Below are positions 9,757-17,872 of a stretch of DNA of 64,000 bases, in pieces. The notes below the pieces were generated by a model. That model was not told the DNA's origin, searched no databases, and saw only the letters and a list, made by a program, of their open reading frames with translations. Both the position numbers and the translations under genes were made by a program. Numbering within the stretch: position 1 is the first letter of the stretch; each line of letters opens with the position of its first letter. Source of the DNA: an uncultured Bacteroidales bacterium (GTDB lineage Bacteria; Bacteroidota; Bacteroidia; Bacteroidales; UBA932); the NCBI GenBank assembly GCA_949286415.1, contig CASEBV010000018.1:33543-97542 (forward strand). Reading direction: 5' to 3'.

Positions 9757-10503
9757 ATGATTTACAGGGAATTGACAGAAAAAGAGTATGCTGATGCGGA
9801 AAACCGTATACTGTATGAGGACAATCATCTTCTTGTCGTCAACAAGCGGGCCGGGGAGATAGTGCAAGCAGACATGACACAGGACGAGACTCTGGCGGAT
9901 TTCTACAGGGCATTCATCGCAAAGCGCAATGGAAAAGAAGGCTGTGTCTTCCTCGGGATTCCCCACAGACTGGACAGGCCTGTGAGCGGAGTGACTGTTT
10001 TTGCCCGCACTTCCAAGGCACTTGAGCGGCTGAATGCCATGTTCCGGAGCGGCGACATGCATAAGTTCTATTGGGCCCTCGTATGTTCGCGGCCGGTTCC
10101 CGACAGTGCGGAACTGTCTGACTGGCTCGTCCGGAATGAGAAGCAGAACAAGTCCTATATTTATGAAGGCAATCCTGAGGCGCGCAAGGACGCCAAGTTG
10201 GCGAGGCTCAGGTACAGGACATTGGGACATACTGACAGATATTGGCTGGTGGAAGTGGGCCTTCTGACAGGACGGCATCACCAGATAAGGTGCCAGCTGG
10301 CAGGGCATGGTTGTGTCATAAAGGGGGATCTGAAATATGGTGCGCCGCGCTCCAATCCGGACGGAGGCATCTGCCTTCATGCCAGAAGGATAACTTTTGT
10401 GCATCCGGTGAAGAAGACGGAGATGACGATAGATGCCCCGCTCCCTGCGTCATGGGCAGGCATCGCCGCTTCCGCACTGGACGCCGGAACAATAATAAAA
10501 TAA
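9757..10503 (+). CDS. RluA-family pseudouridine synthase
   Basis: Isomerises uridine to pseudouridine in rRNA or tRNA in the cytoplasm. The 248-residue product carries the family signature HRLDRPVSG at residues 70-78, with Asp73 the expected catalytic nucleophile. VNKRAGEIV near 28 and LLTGRHHQIRCQLA near 170 are the other conserved RluA motifs. There is no N-terminal S4 domain, so it is of the short RluA/RluC-like catalytic-only type found in Bacteroidales. The exact target base cannot be read from sequence. The next gene starts 27 bases downstream. Confidence 0.93.
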   Translation: MIYRELTEKEYADAENRILYEDNHLLVVNKRAGEIVQADMTQDETLADFYRAFIAKRNGKEGCVFLGIPHRLDRPVSGVTVFARTSKALERLNAMFRSGDMHKFYWALVCSRPVPDSAELSDWLVRNEKQNKSYIYEGNPEARKDAKLARLRYRTLGHTDRYWLVEVGLLTGRHHQIRCQLAGHGCVIKGDLKYGAPRSNPDGGICLHARRITFVHPVKKTEMTIDAPLPASWAGIAASALDAGTIIK

Positions 10504-10530
10504 CAGGAAACAACGCAATAACAACAAGCC

Positions 10531-11949
10531 ATGAGAAAATTTTTCTTGATTGCCGCTGCAGTTGCGGCTGCCGTTCTGATTTCCGCCTGCTGCGGCGACG
10601 GGCAGAACATTATCCGCACGGAAGTGCCAGAGCGTCCTGCCGGACAGGAGGATATGCTGAATTTTGCGGCTGAGCCGCTTGATACGGTAAGAATCGGATT
10701 TGTCGGCCTCGGCATGAGAGGTCCGGGAGCTGTGTCCAGGATGTGTCTCATAGACGGGACCAGAGTCGTAGCTCTGTGTGATGTTGAAAAAGACAGGGCG
10801 GAGGCAGCCGCGAAGATAGTGACCGGCCACGGCCGTCCTGAAGCTGTACTGTATTATGGCTCCGAAGATGTTTGGAAGCAGTTGTGCGACAGGGATGACA
10901 TAGACCTTGTATATATAGCCACGCATTGGACCATGCATGCCGAAATCGCAAAGTATGCCATGGAGCACGGCAAGCATGTGGCGATAGAAGTGCCTGCCGC
11001 GATGAACCTTGCTGAAATCTGGGACCTGATAAACACCTCGGAGAGGACAAGGAGGCACTGCATGCAGCTTGAAAACTGCGTGTATGATTCATTCGAGCTC
11101 ACTGCCCTGAATATGGCGCAGCACGGGCTGTTCGGTGAGGTCCTGCATGGCGAGGGCGCATATATCCACAATCTCGACGAATTCTGGGATGAATACTGGC
11201 ATGACTGGAGGCTGCTTTACAACAGGGACCACCGCGGAGACGTGTACCCTACCCATGGTCTGGGACCTGTGTGTCAGGTGATGGATATCCACCGTGGGGA
11301 CAAGATGAATGTGCTTGTGTCAATGGACACCAAGGCAGTCAACGGAAAGGAGTATTATGAGAAGCACCGCGGCGAGGCTGCCCCCGACTTTCAGAACGGG
11401 GACCATACGATGACAATGATCCGCACGGAGAAAGGCAAGACAATAATGATTCAGCACGATGTCGTCAATCCGAGGCCATACAACCGCCTTTACCAGCTGA
11501 CAGGAACCAAGGGCTTTGCCAACAAATATCCTATTGAGGGATTCGTCGTGGACCCGTCCGCTGCGGGAGAGCTCATTGCGGCAGACGGTGACGGCAAGTC
11601 AGGCAAAGTCGACATAGAGAACCTGTCATCCCACAGTTTTGTGCCCGAGGATGTGAAGGCCGCCCTGATGGAAAAATACAAGCACCCTATCCAGAAAGAA
11701 CTTGAAGCGACTGCAAAGAAGGTAGGCGGCCACGGCGGCATGGACTATATCATGGATTACCGCCTGATATATTGTCTGCGCAACGGTCTCCCTCTTGACA
11801 TGGATGTATACGACCTCGCCGAGTGGTGCTGCCTTACTGAACTGTCCGCCATCTCGATAGAGAACGGCAATGCCCCGGTTGAAGTCCCGGACTTCACGAG
11901 GGGAGGGTGGAACAAGACAGACGGTTACCGTCACGCCTTTGCTCAATAG
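10531..11949 (+). CDS. GH109-like lipoprotein, Gfo/Idh/MocA fold (putative alpha-N-acetylgalactosaminidase)
   Basis: A 472-residue lipoprotein (MRKFFLIAAAVAAAVLISAC, Cys 20) with a dinucleotide-binding fold: GFVGLGMRG at residues 56-64 followed by VVALCDVEKDRA. GH109 enzymes keep a bound NAD+ and remove terminal alpha-GalNAc by transient oxidation at C3 and elimination. ATHWTMHAEIAKYAMEHGKH, VEVPAA-like EVPAAMNLAEIW, and HRGDVYPTHGLGPVCQ in the second domain fit GH109 rather than the sugar dehydrogenases of the same fold. The lipid anchor puts it in the periplasm or outer membrane, where host mucin or blood-group glycans could be substrates. That substrate is inferred from the family. It may share a transcript with the upstream synthase gene. 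Confidence 0.85.
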   Translation: MRKFFLIAAAVAAAVLISACCGDGQNIIRTEVPERPAGQEDMLNFAAEPLDTVRIGFVGLGMRGPGAVSRMCLIDGTRVVALCDVEKDRAEAAAKIVTGHGRPEAVLYYGSEDVWKQLCDRDDIDLVYIATHWTMHAEIAKYAMEHGKHVAIEVPAAMNLAEIWDLINTSERTRRHCMQLENCVYDSFELTALNMAQHGLFGEVLHGEGAYIHNLDEFWDEYWHDWRLLYNRDHRGDVYPTHGLGPVCQVMDIHRGDKMNVLVSMDTKAVNGKEYYEKHRGEAAPDFQNGDHTMTMIRTEKGKTIMIQHDVVNPRPYNRLYQLTGTKGFANKYPIEGFVVDPSAAGELIAADGDGKSGKVDIENLSSHSFVPEDVKAALMEKYKHPIQKELEATAKKVGGHGGMDYIMDYRLIYCLRNGLPLDMDVYDLAEWCCLTELSAISIENGNAPVEVPDFTRGGWNKTDGYRHAFAQ

Positions 11950-11983
11950 CATTGGTGTCTTCTCGGCAGCTCCGGGACGCTCA

Positions 11984-12460
11984 TCATTTCCAGGTGGAGA
12001 ACGGAGCTGCTGCCAGCATCGAATTGTAATACCGCCGGTCTCCGGTGACTTCCTCTCCGAGCCATTCAGGTCTGCTGAACGGCTCGGATTCGTTTTTCAG
12101 TTCGATTTCTGCCACCGTGAGCCCGAGATTTTCCCCGAGGAATTCGTCGACTTCAAATATATGGTCTCCGTATGGTACAAGATGGCGAATTTTCTCTATG
12201 ATTCCGGCTTGACACAGTTTCATGAGTCTTTCTGCGTCTGCGCCGGAAATTTCCGTCTCCCATTCGAACCGGCTTAGCCCGTTGTCAGCCGAAGGCCCCT
12301 TGATTGTGAGCCATCCCCTGTCTCCTGCCTTTCTGACCCTTACTGTCCTGCCGCTTTCCCTGCATATATATCCCTGGGCCATGTGGATGTGCGATGTGGC
12401 CGTCCCTTTGTATGAATTGTCCCTGACGAGGAACTTCCGTTCTATCTCAATGTGTTCCAT
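11984..12460 (-). CDS. CYTH-domain protein (putative triphosphate hydrolase)
   Basis: A 158-residue single-domain protein starting MEHIEIERKFLV. The ExExK signature (Glu5, Glu7, Lys9) binds metal-triphosphate in the triphosphate tunnel fold. RTVRVRKAG, GWLTIKGP and the acidic VAEIELKNESEPF supply the other tunnel residues. Bacterial members hydrolyse inorganic triphosphate or similar small substrates; some act as adenylate cyclases or thiamine triphosphatases, so the exact reaction is open. It converges on the GH109-like gene with 34 bases between the two stops. Confidence 0.9.
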   Translation of the reverse strand: MEHIEIERKFLVRDNSYKGTATSHIHMAQGYICRESGRTVRVRKAGDRGWLTIKGPSADNGLSRFEWETEISGADAERLMKLCQAGIIEKIRHLVPYGDHIFEVDEFLGENLGLTVAEIELKNESEPFSRPEWLGEEVTGDRRYYNSMLAAAPFSTWK

Positions 12461-12535
12461 CTGTAAGTTGCTGTTGGAGTATTCCGGTGGCTAAATTAAT
12501 AATTTTATCATAACTGGCAGAATTATTGCAGGAAA

Positions 12536-12700
12536 TCCGCCCCGGCTGCGGTGTCCGCATGGACTTGATAGGGAATCCGGTCAGAATCCGGAACAATACC
12601 CGTTGCTGTGTGTCCGCAAAAGGGACTGCACAATATGCCACTGCCTCTGGCGGGAAGGCGTGCAGTCCGGACGAGTCAGAAGACCTGCCGCTGCCATGAC
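12536..12700 (+). promoter_or_regulatory. Cobalamin riboswitch
   Basis: The 360-base gap upstream of the B12 genes contains a cobalamin aptamer: AGGGAATCCGGTCAGAATCCGG-like core at 12569-12591, CCCGTTGCTGTGTGTCCGC at 12599-12617, GCCACTGCC followed by GGGAAGGC at 12637-12659, and the B12-box-like GTCAGAAGACCTGCC at 12675-12689. Binding adenosyl- or aquocobalamin would lower expression of the BtuG/BtuB genes. Downstream a short stem (CCGGGCA with TGTCCGG, 12757-12773) followed by a T-containing stretch may be the expression platform. No clear promoter was found upstream. Confidence 0.88.
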
Positions 12701-12820
12701 TATAAGTTGCACCGCGGGATTACGGCTTGCAGATTCGTCTTAATGGGATGTTTTCCGGGCATCGTGTCCGGGATGTCTTTTGTGCGATGATGCCTGTACT
12801 TTCCGCCCAAAGACATTAAA

Positions 12821-13918
12821 ATGACAGCATTACAATTCATTTTCCGCGCGTTCACGGCTCTGGTGGCCATGACTTTTCTTTCCGGATGCATGAAGGACAG
12901 TTTCCCCGGACAGGACTCTCCTGATGTGCTTCCTGAAGCCGGCAGCGGCCTTTTCATCCTGTGTGAAGGGAATTACAATGCAGGGAATTCATCTCTGACA
13001 TTTTATGACACAGAAGAAATGAAGGCATATGACAATGTGTTTTCCGGTGCGAACGACGGACAGAAGCTCGGAGACACGGGCCAGTCGATGACAATGCACG
13101 GAGGCAGCCTGTGGGCGGTAGTCAATGCCTCGCATGTGGTTTTTGCGATAGATCCCCTGACTTTCAGGGAGAAGGGGAGAATAGTATCATCTGATATGAC
13201 TTCTCCGCGTTTCATCCATTTTGTCTCTGACAGCAAGGCATATATCAGCCAGCTTTACGACAGCAGGATTCTCATTGCGGATCCCGGGACATTCCGGGTG
13301 ACGGGAAGCATTGACACGGGAATGGAACAGGGAACGGCTTCTGTGGAGCAGATGGTGCAGTACGGGGATTATGTGCTTGCCAACTGCTGGTCCTATCAGA
13401 AGTCCATCATCAAGATAGACTCGCGCACTGATGAAATCGTGCAGAAGCTTGAGGTGGGCGTGCAGCCGCAGTCCATCTGCCTGGATTCAGAAAACAGGCT
13501 GTGGGTGCTGACTGACGGAGGTGCTTGGCCGGAGAATCCGGCAGGATACGAAGCTCCGCGCCTTGTATGCGTGGACCCTGATGCCTTCACGGTTGAAAAG
13601 ACATTCTATTTTGCCCTCGGAGACTCTCCTTCTGAACTTCAGGCAGGTCCTGACGGCAATGAACTGTATTTCCTGAACAACGGGAAAGTCTGGAAGATGC
13701 CGGTTTCCGCGGATTCGTTGCCTGGCAGCCCTTTCATAGACCCTGGAGACGGCACTTGGCCGTATGCGATGACTGTCTGTCCGTGGAATTCCGATGTCTA
13801 TGTGGCTGATGCCATAGATTATGTCCAGAACGGCGCGGTGACAAGATATTCCGCAGACGGAAAGGCAGTTGACGAATTCCGTACCGGTGTATGCCCGGGC
13901 TCCTTCTGCTGGTTCTGA
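12821..13918 (+). CDS. btuG: BtuG-like surface cobalamin-binding lipoprotein (YncE/DUF5074 beta-propeller)
   Basis: A 365-residue lipoprotein with lipobox LSGC (Cys 23). The rest is a seven-bladed propeller of the YncE/DUF5074 type: GLFILCEGNYNAGNSSLTFY at the start, repeated blades such as LWVLTDGG and LYFLNNGKVWK, and a closing CPGSFCWF. In Bacteroides thetaiotaomicron BtuG is a surface lipoprotein that captures B12 with very high affinity and hands it to BtuB. The cobalamin riboswitch upstream and the TonB-dependent receptor translationally coupled downstream (TGATG at 13916-13920) give the same arrangement, which is the main ground for choosing BtuG over other YncE-like proteins. Confidence 0.85.
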   Translation: MTALQFIFRAFTALVAMTFLSGCMKDSFPGQDSPDVLPEAGSGLFILCEGNYNAGNSSLTFYDTEEMKAYDNVFSGANDGQKLGDTGQSMTMHGGSLWAVVNASHVVFAIDPLTFREKGRIVSSDMTSPRFIHFVSDSKAYISQLYDSRILIADPGTFRVTGSIDTGMEQGTASVEQMVQYGDYVLANCWSYQKSIIKIDSRTDEIVQKLEVGVQPQSICLDSENRLWVLTDGGAWPENPAGYEAPRLVCVDPDAFTVEKTFYFALGDSPSELQAGPDGNELYFLNNGKVWKMPVSADSLPGSPFIDPGDGTWPYAMTVCPWNSDVYVADAIDYVQNGAVTRYSADGKAVDEFRTGVCPGSFCWF

Positions 13919-16143
13919 TGAAATTTAACGGCATATTGAGCCGCCTTCTTCCGCTGTGTGCCCTTCTTGTGCTCATGGCGGCAACGGAGCCTTTGCATGC
14001 GTCCGGCTCATTCCTGTATGCCGGACAGGAGGCCCTTTATGCACGGCCGGACACATCGGCAGGTTATGTCGTGCCGGACTCGGCGGAATCTGTTCCGGAC
14101 TCGAAGTTGGAGCCGGACCAGAAGCCGAATCCGGACCAGAGACCGGAACCGACACTGAAACTGAAAGAGGCAAAGGTGACGGCATCGCGAGACACCCGGG
14201 GAGTCGGTTCTGCGGTGACGGTATTCGCAACACCGGCATTGAGGGAGAATATTTCAGTGTCACTTTCGGATCTTCTCGCATACAATTCCTCTGTCTTTGT
14301 GAAGCAGTCGGGACGCGCATCATTGTCGACAGTCTCATTCAGGGGAACCTCGTCTTCCCATACGCAGGTGCTGTGGAACGGGATGAAAATCAACTCTCCG
14401 ATGCTCGGGATGACGGATTTTTCCATGATTCCGTCATTTCTGACTGACAATGCTTCTCTGCTGCATGGCCCGGCATCCCTGGCTGAGGCATCCGGAGGTC
14501 TCGGCGGTGCCGTAAGTCTTAAGACGGGGGCAAGGCCTGACGGCGGCTGGGGGTTGGAATATGTCCAGGGCTTCGGTTCTTTCCTGACGGCAGACGAATA
14601 TCTGAAGGTATCATACGGCGGCAGGCGTTTTTCCTCTTCGACAAGGGCAGTGGTCTCGTCGTCCAGAAATGACTTCAGGTATGTGAACAAGGACAAGAAT
14701 GAGAATGTATATGACAGCCAGATGAATATAATCGGCACATATCATCCTGTCGAGCGGAACCGCAACGGGGCATGGCTGGACATGCATCTGCTTCAGGATT
14801 TCAGATATGATGCCGGGAGAGCCGGTTCGTTCGTCCTGTCCGCATGGTATCTCCGCTCCAGAAGGGAACAGCCACCGCTGACAGTGGATTACGGCATGCC
14901 GGCGGATTTCATCAACGAGCAGAGAGAGAATACATTCCGGACAGTCCTGACATGGACTGCCCCCATTTGGGAAAAATCATCCGCCTCGGTTTCTGCCGGA
15001 TATGCCCGGACAGCCCTTGACTACGATTATGCCAGGGACGGCGGCAGCGGGGAGATGACATGGATGAACAAGTCCCGGAGCAGGACGAATACTGTTTTTC
15101 TCAAAGGAAAATACGCTGTCCGCCTGGGAAAGCAATGGCATCTGAAAGCCGGTCTGACTCTGAACAGACATTTTGTGGACTCCCGTGATGAAGCTAAATT
15201 GTCGTCCGGTAACACAGACATGTCCGGCACATATCCCGGCTACAGGGCTTCCCGTACGGAACTGTCATTGTATCTTGCCGCTGAATGGCATCCGTTTCCC
15301 CGGGCAGGTATTTCCCTGTCGTTGAGGGAAGAATTGTACGGCAGGGCATTCAGTCCTGTCATTCCTGCCCTGTCCGCGGAATATCTTGTGTCAGAAAAAG
15401 GCAATCTTCGTCTTATGGCTTCAGTGTGCCGCAACTACAGGTATCCGACTCTCAATGACTGGTATTTCCGGCCAGGAGGAAACCCGGACCTGAAACCGGA
15501 GTGCGGCTTCTGCTATGATGCCGGATATTCGTTCTCTCTGACATTTTTCGAAGACCGGGTATCTTTGTCGGGAGAAGGCTCATGGTTCGACTCCTATATC
15601 GACGACTGGATATTGTGGCTTCCGGCCGGCTCTGCGAAAAATTTCTATACTCCGGTCAATCTCAAGAAGGTACATGCATACGGAGTGGAGCAGTCCCTTT
15701 CATTCGGATGGTCATTTGCAGATGCCTGGACACTTGTCGCTGACGGCAATTTCACCTGGTCTCCCTCAATTAACTGCGGTGAACCGATGAACAGATGGGA
15801 TGAATCCGTCGGGAAGCAGCTTGTATATATCCCCGAATATTCCTCCTCTGTCTCGGTGTCCCTGTCGTGGCGCAGCTGGAAACTGCTCTACAAATGGTGC
15901 TGGTACAGCGACCGCTTCACCATGAGCAGCAACGACTACACGATTTCCGGCTTCATCCCCGACTATTTCATGAGCGATGTGACCCTCTCCAAAAACTTCT
16001 CCTTCACCTGGGCCGGCATCACCGTTTCCCTTGCCGTCAAGAACCTTTTCGACGAGGACTATGTCACAGTCCTTTCCCGTCCCATGCCCGGAATCAATTT
16101 TGAAGCCTTTGTGGGGATAACTCCGAAATTCGGGAGACGGTGA
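13918..16143 (+). CDS. btuB: BtuB-like TonB-dependent cobalamin receptor
   Basis: A 741-residue outer-membrane receptor. ATG at 13918 overlaps the stop of btuG and gives a signal peptide MKFNGILSRLLPLCALLVLM. After it comes an unusual linker rich in Pro, Asp, Lys and Glu (about residues 50-80), then a probable TonB-box region (KLKEAKVTASRD) and the plug domain (LSDLLAYNSSVFVKQSGRASLSTVSFRG; SLLHGPASLAEASGGLGGAVSL). The C-terminal barrel ends with NLFDEDYVTVLSRPMPGINFE, typical of the family. There is no carboxypeptidase-like N-terminal domain, unlike SusC proteins. Substrate is inferred from the riboswitch and the BtuG partner. No strong terminator follows; a repeat-rich spacer starts at 16144. 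Confidence 0.88.
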   Translation: MKFNGILSRLLPLCALLVLMAATEPLHASGSFLYAGQEALYARPDTSAGYVVPDSAESVPDSKLEPDQKPNPDQRPEPTLKLKEAKVTASRDTRGVGSAVTVFATPALRENISVSLSDLLAYNSSVFVKQSGRASLSTVSFRGTSSSHTQVLWNGMKINSPMLGMTDFSMIPSFLTDNASLLHGPASLAEASGGLGGAVSLKTGARPDGGWGLEYVQGFGSFLTADEYLKVSYGGRRFSSSTRAVVSSSRNDFRYVNKDKNENVYDSQMNIIGTYHPVERNRNGAWLDMHLLQDFRYDAGRAGSFVLSAWYLRSRREQPPLTVDYGMPADFINEQRENTFRTVLTWTAPIWEKSSASVSAGYARTALDYDYARDGGSGEMTWMNKSRSRTNTVFLKGKYAVRLGKQWHLKAGLTLNRHFVDSRDEAKLSSGNTDMSGTYPGYRASRTELSLYLAAEWHPFPRAGISLSLREELYGRAFSPVIPALSAEYLVSEKGNLRLMASVCRNYRYPTLNDWYFRPGGNPDLKPECGFCYDAGYSFSLTFFEDRVSLSGEGSWFDSYIDDWILWLPAGSAKNFYTPVNLKKVHAYGVEQSLSFGWSFADAWTLVADGNFTWSPSINCGEPMNRWDESVGKQLVYIPEYSSSVSVSLSWRSWKLLYKWCWYSDRFTMSSNDYTISGFIPDYFMSDVTLSKNFSFTWAGITVSLAVKNLFDEDYVTVLSRPMPGINFEAFVGITPKFGRR

Positions 16144-16408
16144 ATGTGTTGTCTTGTATTGTCTTGTCTTGTTGTGTCTTGTTGTGTCGTGTTGTGTCGT
16201 GCCCACCTGCCGAAGTTTCGTTGAGTTTCTGTGCTCGGTGGGCAGCCTGAGGTGTCATATCGTGCCCACCAGACATGGTTTGGAGTGATTTCCTTGCGAG
16301 GTGGTACAATGCATGCACTACCTGACACAGAATGGCAGCGAAAGTCAGTCAGGTAGGCCGACAGCATTGAGGTGGGCCGGCAGCATTGTCTTTTCGTGCC
16401 CACAAGAA
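16144..16408. repeat. Repeat-rich spacer between btuB and nadD
   Basis: 265 non-coding bases. At 16150-16200 the plus strand is G/T-rich and built of 10-base units like GTTGTGTCKT, three of them back to back at 16171-16200. The motif TCGTGCCCAC occurs three times (16197, 16260, 16394), and its complement core GGTGGGC occurs near 16238 and 16371, so hairpins can form. Both flanking genes converge here, so the stems may act in 3' ends. Confidence 0.7.
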
Positions 16409-16969
16409 TTACATCAGATACCCGCTCATGTCGTGTCCTGCGGCGAGACCTTCCCTGATTTCGGTCGAGGAAATGTCGACGGCGGGGGCGTCTGTCATAA
16501 GGAGTATCCTGCTTCGGGGGCATTCTTTTTCCAGCCGGGCTTTTGCAGCAGACATGTCGTGGCCTTTGCGGGGATAGACGGCGACTCCGTATTCGGTGAG
16601 GATTCTTTTCCAGTCTTTCCATCTGTCGATGTCGGGCAGGTTGTCGCCCCCGATGACAAGGGTGAAGTCATTCTCCGGTTCGCGGGCCCTGAGGGCATCG
16701 AGGGTACGGATTGTGTATTGGGGTGCCGGCATGTGCAGTTCTATGTCATCGGCCTTTGCCTTCAGTTCGGGATGTCTCGCCAGAGCCTTGACGGCCGCGC
16801 GGTATCTCTCGGTCCCGGTCTCGGCTTTCATGAATTCCTTGAACGGACTCTGCGGGGACACGATGAGATACACCATGTCGGACAGGCCGGATTCGGTCAT
16901 GTATCTGATTATGGACAGATGTCCGATGTGCAGGGGATTGAAAGTCCCGGTGTAGACTGCAATCTTCAT
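16409..16969 (-). CDS. nadD: NadD, nicotinate-nucleotide adenylyltransferase
   Basis: Joins nicotinate mononucleotide to ATP, giving deamido-NAD+, in NAD biosynthesis. The 186-residue protein begins MKIAVYTGTFNPLHIGHLSI; GTFNPLHIGH (residues 8-17) holds the HxGH nucleotidyl-transfer motif. The C-terminal ISSTEIREGLAAG near 168-180 is the ISSTxIR motif of the fold. DFTLVIGGDNLPDIDRWKDW in between is typical of NadD. It lies 49 bases downstream of gmk on the same strand and is probably co-transcribed with it. Confidence 0.96.
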   Translation of the reverse strand: MKIAVYTGTFNPLHIGHLSIIRYMTESGLSDMVYLIVSPQSPFKEFMKAETGTERYRAAVKALARHPELKAKADDIELHMPAPQYTIRTLDALRAREPENDFTLVIGGDNLPDIDRWKDWKRILTEYGVAVYPRKGHDMSAAKARLEKECPRSRILLMTDAPAVDISSTEIREGLAAGHDMSGYLM

Positions 16970-17018
16970 TTCGGGTGATTCAATTTTTTTGTGGTTCTGC
17001 CGAATGAAGGCGCCCCGG

Positions 17019-17594
17019 TCAGTTCCCCGCGGAGAGGAACTTGTCCACTACTGCTTCCGCTTCCTTCAAGGCCTTGTCCAGGTCGTCATTCACGAGGACA
17101 TAGTCGAACTTGCCGTCGGCGAATTCTGTCTCTTCGGCGGCCTTGGCGACACGCTTTTCGATGGCTTCAGGGGAGTCTGTGCCGCGGCCGACGAGCCTCT
17201 GCCGCAGAACTTCCACGGACGGGGCTTTTATGAAGATGGAGAATGCGCTGTCCCCGAATATCCTTTTCAGATTCACGCCGCCGCGGACATCGATGTCGAA
17301 TACTATCACATGGCCCTTGGCCCAGATGCGCTCCAGCTCTGACTTGAGGGTTCCGTAGAATGAGCCGGGATATACTTCCTCGTGCTCTATGAATTTGTCC
17401 TCGGCTATCATTTGCCTGAATTCATCGGCTGAGAAGAAATAATATTCTTTCCCGTTCTGTTCCGAACCTCTCGGCGCACGCGATGTGGCGGATATTGAAA
17501 ATTCCAGTTCAGGGTGCAGCCCGAGGATATGGTTGACAATCGTGCTTTTGCCGGCTCCTGACGGTGCGGAGAATATGATGACTTTCCTGTCCAT
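17019..17594 (-). CDS. gmk: Guanylate kinase
   Basis: Phosphorylates GMP to GDP with ATP in the cytoplasm. The 191-residue protein has the P-loop SAPSGAGKST at residues 9-18, SISATSRAPRGSEQNGKEYYF (GMP binding, the usual T-T-R-x-P-R-x-G-E form slightly varied) near 36-55, EEVYPGSFYGT near 72-82 and the DIDVRGGVNLK strand near 99-109. Length is standard. It is the first gene of a two-gene unit with nadD. Confidence 0.97.
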   Translation of the reverse strand: MDRKVIIFSAPSGAGKSTIVNHILGLHPELEFSISATSRAPRGSEQNGKEYYFFSADEFRQMIAEDKFIEHEEVYPGSFYGTLKSELERIWAKGHVIVFDIDVRGGVNLKRIFGDSAFSIFIKAPSVEVLRQRLVGRGTDSPEAIEKRVAKAAEETEFADGKFDYVLVNDDLDKALKEAEAVVDKFLSAGN

Positions 17595-17872
17595 TTCTTA
17601 TATTTTTAATTTCACGCAAAAATGTTATTTTTGCAGCAAAATTGGAATTGCCGCTGACTTTGCCCCGCAAAATTATAAATAATTTGCATTTGTCAAATAT
17701 TATACTGCAAAGTCGTGAGGACAGACGGATTGTCCGGGGAGAATTTCAGATGTGGCAGAATTATTGCAGTCAAGGGCGGCGGCTTTCCGGGTGACAACTT
17801 GTCATCCACGGGATAATGAAATGTCATCCATGTGATGTGGAAACTTGAAACTTTTAATATCTTATATAAGTT
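17595..17872. promoter_or_regulatory. Divergent control region gmk / fba
   Basis: 278 bases without a gene. Plus-strand TATTTTTG at 17626-17633 is a good -7 box, but it would leave a leader of over 230 bases for fba; TAATTTG at 17680-17686 with TTTG at 17659-17662 is a weaker alternative. Within the leader is a 13-base palindrome, TGACAACTTGTCA (17792-17804), and the 9-mer TGTCATCCA occurs at 17800 and 17822, exactly 22 bases apart. These could be an operator. Confidence 0.4.

Noticed and set aside
12608..12790. 60-codon frame in the B12 leader
   Set aside because: Lies inside the cobalamin riboswitch, whose conserved boxes explain the sequence.
16059..16622. Minus-strand frames rich in Thr, His, Arg and Gln over the btuB/nadD spacer
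   Set aside because: They are translations of the 10-base repeats and stretch into two real genes in wrong frames.
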